From an uncultured Pelagibacteraceae bacterium (lineage in GTDB: Bacteria > Pseudomonadota > Alphaproteobacteria > Pelagibacterales > Pelagibacteraceae): DNA of 35,594 nt. The stretch is from contig CABXSF010000008.1 of assembly GCA_902514805.1 (NCBI GenBank), positions 1 through 35,594 of the forward strand, given 5' to 3'. The number at the start of each line of letters is the position of its first letter. Positions within the stretch are counted from its first letter, which is position 1. Below are positions 32,068 to 35,594 of the stretch, one piece after another. The position numbers and the translations under genes were made by a program. The notes under the pieces were generated by a model, which saw only the letters and a list, made by a program, of their open reading frames with translations, made no database searches and was not told the origin of the DNA.

Positions 32068-32988
32068 TTTTTCTAAACTTAAAAAATTTTCTGCAAAAGT
32101 TTTAGCATCAAAAGACTGTAAATCGTCTTCTTTTTCTCCAAGACCAATTGCAATTATTGGAATTTTAAATTTTTTTGCAGCAGCAATTAGTATTCCTCCT
32201 TTTGCGGTTCCATCAAGTTTTGTCATAACAAGGCCAGTTAAAGGGATAATATTATTAAATTCAGTTACTTGATTTATTACATTTTGTCCTGAGGTTGCAT
32301 CCAAGATTAGAACAACATCATGAGGCGCATTGTTATCAACTTTTTTAACTACATTTGCAATTTTTTTATACTCATCCATCAAGTTTTTCTTGTTCTGCAA
32401 TCTACCAGCTGTATCTATCAAAACTGTATGATTTTTATTTTTTTTTGAATATTCCATTGCCTTAAAAGCGACAGACGCAGGATCACTTCCTGCCTCTGAT
32501 TTTATTATTTCACTTCCAACTTTTTTTGACCAGTTTTCTAATTGATCTATTGCTGCAGCTCTAAATGTGTCACAAGCAGCTAGTACTGTTTTATTATTAT
32601 TATTTTGAAATATTTTAGACATTTTCCCGATTGTGGTTGTTTTTCCCACTCCATTCACACCCGAAACTAAAATTGTTCTATTCTCATTGGATTGATGAAA
32701 AAAATTTTTATTTTCTAAAGGTTTCATTAATGAGAGAATATATTCTTTAAGAATTTTGTTAATCTCATCAAGTTTATTTTTACTTGGATCAATTCTGCCA
32801 TTAGCTATTTGTTGTCTAATTTCTGATGAAGCTTCAACACCAACGTCTGATTGAATTAAAAATTCCTCAATTTCTTCTAAAGTTTTATCGTCAATTTCTT
32901 TGTTAACTACAATATCTTTTATACCTTTTGAAAAATTTGAAGTAGTTTTTTTTAAGCCATCCTTAAATTTTTGAAAAATATTAATCAT
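32059..32988 (-). CDS. ftsY: Signal recognition particle receptor FtsY
   Basis: FtsY is the SRP GTPase that docks ribosome-SRP complexes at the membrane. At 309 residues it consists of the N and G domains only; the acidic A domain of enterobacterial FtsY is missing, as is common in alphaproteobacteria. GTPase motifs are intact: GVNGVGKTTTIGKM (110-123), DTFRAAAIDQLENW, DTAGRLQNKKNLMDE and TKLDGTAKGG. The gene sits with dapF, its start overlapping the dapF end by 4 bp, and is divergent from ffh, so the two SRP GTPases are encoded within 2 kb. It is convergent with the alpha/beta hydrolase. Confidence 0.97.
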   Translation of the reverse strand: MINIFQKFKDGLKKTTSNFSKGIKDIVVNKEIDDKTLEEIEEFLIQSDVGVEASSEIRQQIANGRIDPSKNKLDEINKILKEYILSLMKPLENKNFFHQSNENRTILVSGVNGVGKTTTIGKMSKIFQNNNNKTVLAACDTFRAAAIDQLENWSKKVGSEIIKSEAGSDPASVAFKAMEYSKKNKNHTVLIDTAGRLQNKKNLMDEYKKIANVVKKVDNNAPHDVVLILDATSGQNVINQVTEFNNIIPLTGLVMTKLDGTAKGGILIAAAKKFKIPIIAIGLGEKEDDLQSFDAKTFAENFLSLEKSI

Positions 32989-33797
32989 AAATTTACATCA
33001 ATATTTTGAATTTCTGAGACCAAACCTTCCATAATAACATTTCCTTGTTCATCTTTATTGATTTTAATTTTTCCTAATTTAAATTCTATTTCAGTTGGAA
33101 ATTTTGAAATACCATTAATTTCACCAGCTACAGCAGTTGCACATGCTGCTGTTCCACATGCTTTTGTAAGACCAGCTCCTCTTTCCCAGTGCAATACTTT
33201 AAAATGATTTTTACTTTGCTCTTTTGCAAAAGTAACATTAACTTTTTTAGGAAATAATTCATGATTTTCTAAGATCGGTCCAACTTTTTCAATTTCAATA
33301 TTTTCTAATTCGTTTATAAAAAAAATAATGTGGGGATTTCCAACATTAATTGCTGTTCCTAAAAACTCAATATCACCAACCTTAACTTTTATTTTTTTTG
33401 TATCAATTTTCTCGCTTAGAGGTATTTGATCCCAATTAGTATTTGGTTTACCAATATTCGTCTGGACTAAATTATTTTTTAATATTTTCGACTCTAATTT
33501 TCCTGATGAAGTTTCAACAGTAATAAATTTTTTCGAACTTTCTTTTGATAATAAGCTAGCTACACATCTCGTTCCATTTCCACATGCTGCTGAGTCCGAG
33601 CCATCTGAATTTTTAAATGTTAGAAATGCATCAAATTTATCACTTTTATTTATAAGAATTAGTTGATCACAACCAATATTGCCTCTGTCACAAATTTTTT
33701 TTATTTGAGAATTGTTCAGATCATATTTTTTTTTACGTTGATCAATTATGACGAAGTCATTTCCAAGTCCATCCATTTTATAAGCTTTAAAATCCAT
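32985..33797 (-). CDS. dapF: Diaminopimelate epimerase
   Basis: DapF converts LL-diaminopimelate to the meso form for lysine and peptidoglycan synthesis. The 270-residue protein has both catalytic Cys: Cys72 in SAACGNGTRCVA and Cys214 in TKACGTAACATA. The opening KMDGLGNDFVIID and the GNPHIIFFI segment are characteristic. It overlaps ftsY by 4 bp and is divergent from ffh across a 157-bp spacer, most of which seems to hold the ffh leader. No unusual features are visible. Confidence 0.97.
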   Translation of the reverse strand: MDFKAYKMDGLGNDFVIIDQRKKKYDLNNSQIKKICDRGNIGCDQLILINKSDKFDAFLTFKNSDGSDSAACGNGTRCVASLLSKESSKKFITVETSSGKLESKILKNNLVQTNIGKPNTNWDQIPLSEKIDTKKIKVKVGDIEFLGTAINVGNPHIIFFINELENIEIEKVGPILENHELFPKKVNVTFAKEQSKNHFKVLHWERGAGLTKACGTAACATAVAGEINGISKFPTEIEFKLGKIKINKDEQGNVIMEGLVSEIQNIDVNL

Positions 33798-33819
33798 ATA
33801 ATAATACTTAACTTATTTA

Positions 33820-33845
33820 TTGACTTTTTGAACCTCTATTATAGT
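33820..33845 (+). promoter_or_regulatory. Weak candidate promoter for the ffh leader
   Basis: TTGACT (33820-33825) is a good -35 match, followed by TATAGT at 33840-33845. The 14-bp spacing is shorter than the usual 16-18, so the -10 may be elsewhere. Transcription would start near 33852, just before the first hairpin of the leader, which agrees with the structured region beginning at 33858. Confidence 0.25.
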
Positions 33846-33857
33846 TTCTCACAACTT

Positions 33858-33946
33858 CCGCAAAAACAGCATTTTGCGGTGTCTTTGGAAACAAAGAGAT
33901 CGACACCAGTCAGCGAGGGTTCGCCCACTGGTGCGATTGCTGCTGG
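33858..33946 (+). ncRNA. Structured 5' leader RNA of ffh (candidate cis-regulatory element)
   Basis: This 89-bp stretch is about 54% G+C by my count, far above its surroundings. P1: CCGCAAAA (33858-33865) pairs with TTTTGCGG (33872-33879) around an ACAGCA loop. P2: CTTTG (33883-33887), a GAAA tetraloop, CAAAG (33892-33896). P3: ATCG (33899-33902), bulged A, CACCAGT (33904-33910) pair with ACTGGTG (33927-33933) and CGAT (33934-33937); the loop can form GCGA/TCGC or GGG/CCC. The P1 loop CAGCA (33867-33871) can pair with TGCTG at 33938-33942 or 33941-33945, a potential pseudoknot next to the ffh start at 33955. Before P3, GGTGTC (33878-33883) could alternatively pair with GACACC (33902-33907). 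I dimly recall an Rfam motif named after ffh but cannot verify identity. Confidence 0.7.
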
Positions 33947-33954
33947 AAAAAATT

Positions 33955-35313
33955 ATGTTTGAAAATTTGACAAATAAATTCGAGGGAATACTCGATACAT
34001 TTAAAAAGGCGCCATCTCTAAATGAAAAACAGGTTGATGAGGGTCTTAAGCTTATTAGACAAGCTTTACTAGAAGCAGATGTATCGCTTGAGGTAGTAAA
34101 AGATTTTGTAACAAAAGTTAAACCAAAATTATTAGGAAAAGAAATAATAAGATCCACAGCTCCAGGACAAATGGTTGTTAAAATTGTTCACGATGAACTT
34201 GTTTCATTTTTAGGTGATAGCAATCAAGAAATTAATTTAAAGTCCAATCCACCAGTGACAATAATGATGGTTGGTTTACAAGGTTCAGGAAAAACAACCA
34301 CAGCTGCAAAACTCTCAAAATTTTTAGAAAAAAATAATAAGAAAAAAATTATGATGGTAAGTTTAGATATTTATAGACCAGCTGCTCAGGAACAACTAAA
34401 AATTTTGGGTGATCAAAATAATATCCAAACCTTGCCAGTGATAAAAGATCAAATTCCAGCTGACATTTGCAGAAGAGCCTTATCTGCAGCTAATTTAAAT
34501 GGTTCTGATGTAATTATTTTTGATACCGCTGGAAGAACTCAAATAGATCTACAGATGATGTCTGAGATAAAACAAATCGAAGAAGTAATAAAACCAACAG
34601 AGACTATACTTGTTGCGGACTCATTAACTGGACAAGTAGCAGCGAGTGTTGCAAAAGAATTTTCCAATACAGTAAAGGTTACCGGAATAATACTAACTAG
34701 AGCAGATGGTGACGGTAGAGGTGGAGCTGCATTGAGCATGAAACATATTGCCAATGTTCCAATTAAATTTTTAGGTATCGGAGAAAAAATAGAAAACTTT
34801 GAAAGTTTTCATCCTGATAGAATTGCTAACAGAATTTTAGGAATGGGGGATATCGTATCTCTCGTTGAAAAAGCAGCAGACGAAATTGATGAGAAAAAAC
34901 TAAAAGAGACCGAAGAGAGTTTAAGGAAAGGCCAGTTTTCTTTAGAAGACTATTTATCACAATTAAGACAAATGAAAAAAATGGGAGGATTAGAGGGCGT
35001 GATGTCTTTTTTACCAGGAGTTTCAAAAATAAAATCTCAAATGGATCAGGCTGGTGTTGATGAAAAAATAATTACACAAAATGAAGCGGTAATACTTTCA
35101 ATGACCAAAAAAGAGAGAGAAAATCCAAAAATTATCGACGGTTCAAGAAAAAAAAGAATTGCTAATGGCTCTGGAACAGACATTGCCACTATCAATAAAT
35201 TGTTAAAACAATTTAAAATGATGTCTGACATGATGAAAAAGATGTCAAAAGGAAACACAAAAGGCTTAACGGAAAAAGGAATTCCACCTGAGCTATTCAA
35301 TCAACTTAAATAA
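33955..35313 (+). CDS. ffh: Signal recognition particle protein Ffh
   Basis: Ffh binds signal sequences and SRP RNA and, with FtsY, targets membrane proteins. From the ATG at 33955 it has 452 residues. An upstream in-frame ATG at 33874 would add 27 residues that are not Ffh-like and would read through the leader hairpins, so I reject it. Motifs: MFENLTNKFEGI at the N domain, GLQGSGKTTTAAKLSKFL (about 107-124), DIYRPAAQEQL, DTAGRTQID, TRADGDGRGGAALSM (an alphaproteobacterial form), and the M domain with MKKMGGLEGVMSFLPG and SMTKKERENPKIIDGSRKKR. It is followed by rpsP after 13 bp. The Shine-Dalgarno is weak (TGGAAA). Confidence 0.97.
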   Translation: MFENLTNKFEGILDTFKKAPSLNEKQVDEGLKLIRQALLEADVSLEVVKDFVTKVKPKLLGKEIIRSTAPGQMVVKIVHDELVSFLGDSNQEINLKSNPPVTIMMVGLQGSGKTTTAAKLSKFLEKNNKKKIMMVSLDIYRPAAQEQLKILGDQNNIQTLPVIKDQIPADICRRALSAANLNGSDVIIFDTAGRTQIDLQMMSEIKQIEEVIKPTETILVADSLTGQVAASVAKEFSNTVKVTGIILTRADGDGRGGAALSMKHIANVPIKFLGIGEKIENFESFHPDRIANRILGMGDIVSLVEKAADEIDEKKLKETEESLRKGQFSLEDYLSQLRQMKKMGGLEGVMSFLPGVSKIKSQMDQAGVDEKIITQNEAVILSMTKKERENPKIIDGSRKKRIANGSGTDIATINKLLKQFKMMSDMMKKMSKGNTKGLTEKGIPPELFNQLK

Positions 35314-35326
35314 AAAGGAGAAATAA

Positions 35327-35594
35327 ATGTTAAAGTTAAGATTATCAATGGGAGGAACAAAAAAGAGACCAGTTTATAAAATCGTGGTCGCAGATAGCAG
35401 ATTCCCTAGAGATGGAAGATTTATCGAAAAATTAGGTTTTTTCAACCCTCTACTTCCTAAAGAAAAAAAAGAAAGAGTTGGACTACAGTCAGAAAGAATA
35501 AAGTATTGGCTGAGTCAAGGAGCAAAGCCAACAACTAGAGTTGCTCGATTACTTGGAGAAAATAATTTAATGGAAATGCCTAAACCAGGAAATA
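35327..35594 (+). CDS. rpsP: 30S ribosomal protein S16, truncated by window edge
   Basis: The window ends inside this gene; 89 complete codons are visible. The N-terminus [20 protein letters not shown], then [20 protein letters not shown] and [20 protein letters not shown] identify S16. An AAGGAG Shine-Dalgarno (35315-35320) is six bases before the ATG. The ffh-rpsP order is common in bacteria and usually continues with rimM, trmD and rplS; whether this occurs here lies outside the window. Confidence 0.97.
   Translation, partial: MLKLRLSMGGTKKRPVYKIVVADSRFPRDGRFIEKLGFFNPLLPKEKKERVGLQSERIKYWLSQGAKPTTRVARLLGENNLMEMPKPGN

Noticed and set aside
33858..33946. 4.5S SRP RNA gene next to ffh
   Set aside because: The conserved SRP domain IV core (GGTCAGGTCCGGAAGGAAGC-like) is absent; the GAAA-capped hairpin lacks the flanking internal loops of SRP RNA.
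33874..33954. N-terminal extension of Ffh from an upstream in-frame ATG
   Set aside because: The 27 extra residues (starting MRCLWKQRDRH) do not resemble Ffh, and the DNA there is explained by the leader hairpins; MFENLTNKF is the normal N-terminus.
33663..33962. 99-codon forward ORF spanning the dapF start and the ffh leader
   Set aside because: It is antisense to dapF and ends inside ffh; the translation has no domain features and the region is better explained by the promoter and leader RNA.

Overview
The window looks like a piece of a streamlined, AT-rich marine alphaproteobacterial chromosome of the SAR11 (Pelagibacterales) type. The evidence is the low G+C (about 30% by eye), near-absent intergenic space, many ATGA-type or longer gene overlaps, alphaproteobacterial families (IalB, DUF2794, an Ffh with a DGDGRGG motif) and abundant TRAP/2-hydroxy-acid metabolism. 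I see no tRNA, rRNA, CRISPR array, insertion sequence, prophage or integrase. The assignment to SAR11 is inference.

Layout. (1) 1-3519: end of hemC, then hemD, a MscS channel, yggT and folD, all forward and tightly packed. (2) 3511-5947 on the minus strand: a TPR/SPINDLY-type glycosyltransferase and a short-chain dehydrogenase that has lost its catalytic Tyr. (3) 5976-10043 forward: a chain of overlapping genes encoding a (6-4)-type photolyase, a DCC/DUF393 thiol protein, a 42-residue DUF2256 zinc-ribbon protein, a secreted FG-GAP/UnbV protein and a secreted Cys-rich protein. (4) 10027-13914 on the minus strand: a second photolyase-like flavoprotein with no N-terminal antenna domain, argG, an IalB protein and an aldo/keto reductase. 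(5) 13980-16014: a Bax-inhibitor-1 protein, then DUF2794 and yciB on the minus strand, then hspQ. (6) 16177-20808: ccmC-D-E-F-G-H for cytochrome c maturation, ending in a PagL-type lipid A deacylase. (7) 20818-30193: a probable 2-hydroxy/2-oxo acid module with an LldD-like FMN enzyme, an aminotransferase, a GlcD-like FAD enzyme, an NAD(P)-dependent hydroxyacid dehydrogenase, a Tat-signalled TRAP transporter (dctP-terminator-dctQ-dctM) and an amidase. (8) 30186-32067: a tiny membrane protein, an EamA transporter and an alpha/beta hydrolase. (9) 32059-35594: ftsY and dapF on the minus strand, divergent from ffh-rpsP.

The most interesting non-coding signals are a G+C-rich, strongly structured leader just upstream of ffh (three hairpins plus a possible pseudoknot close to the start codon) and a 162-bp spacer between hspQ and ccmC carrying a 16-bp stem. 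The most interesting protein-level signal is the photolyase island, which contains two atypical photolyase-family proteins and several small partners encoded in overlapping frames. The hydroxy-acid region pairs likely L- and D-specific flavoproteins with a TRAP importer, so it may import and oxidise both enantiomers of lactate-like compounds; this too is inference.
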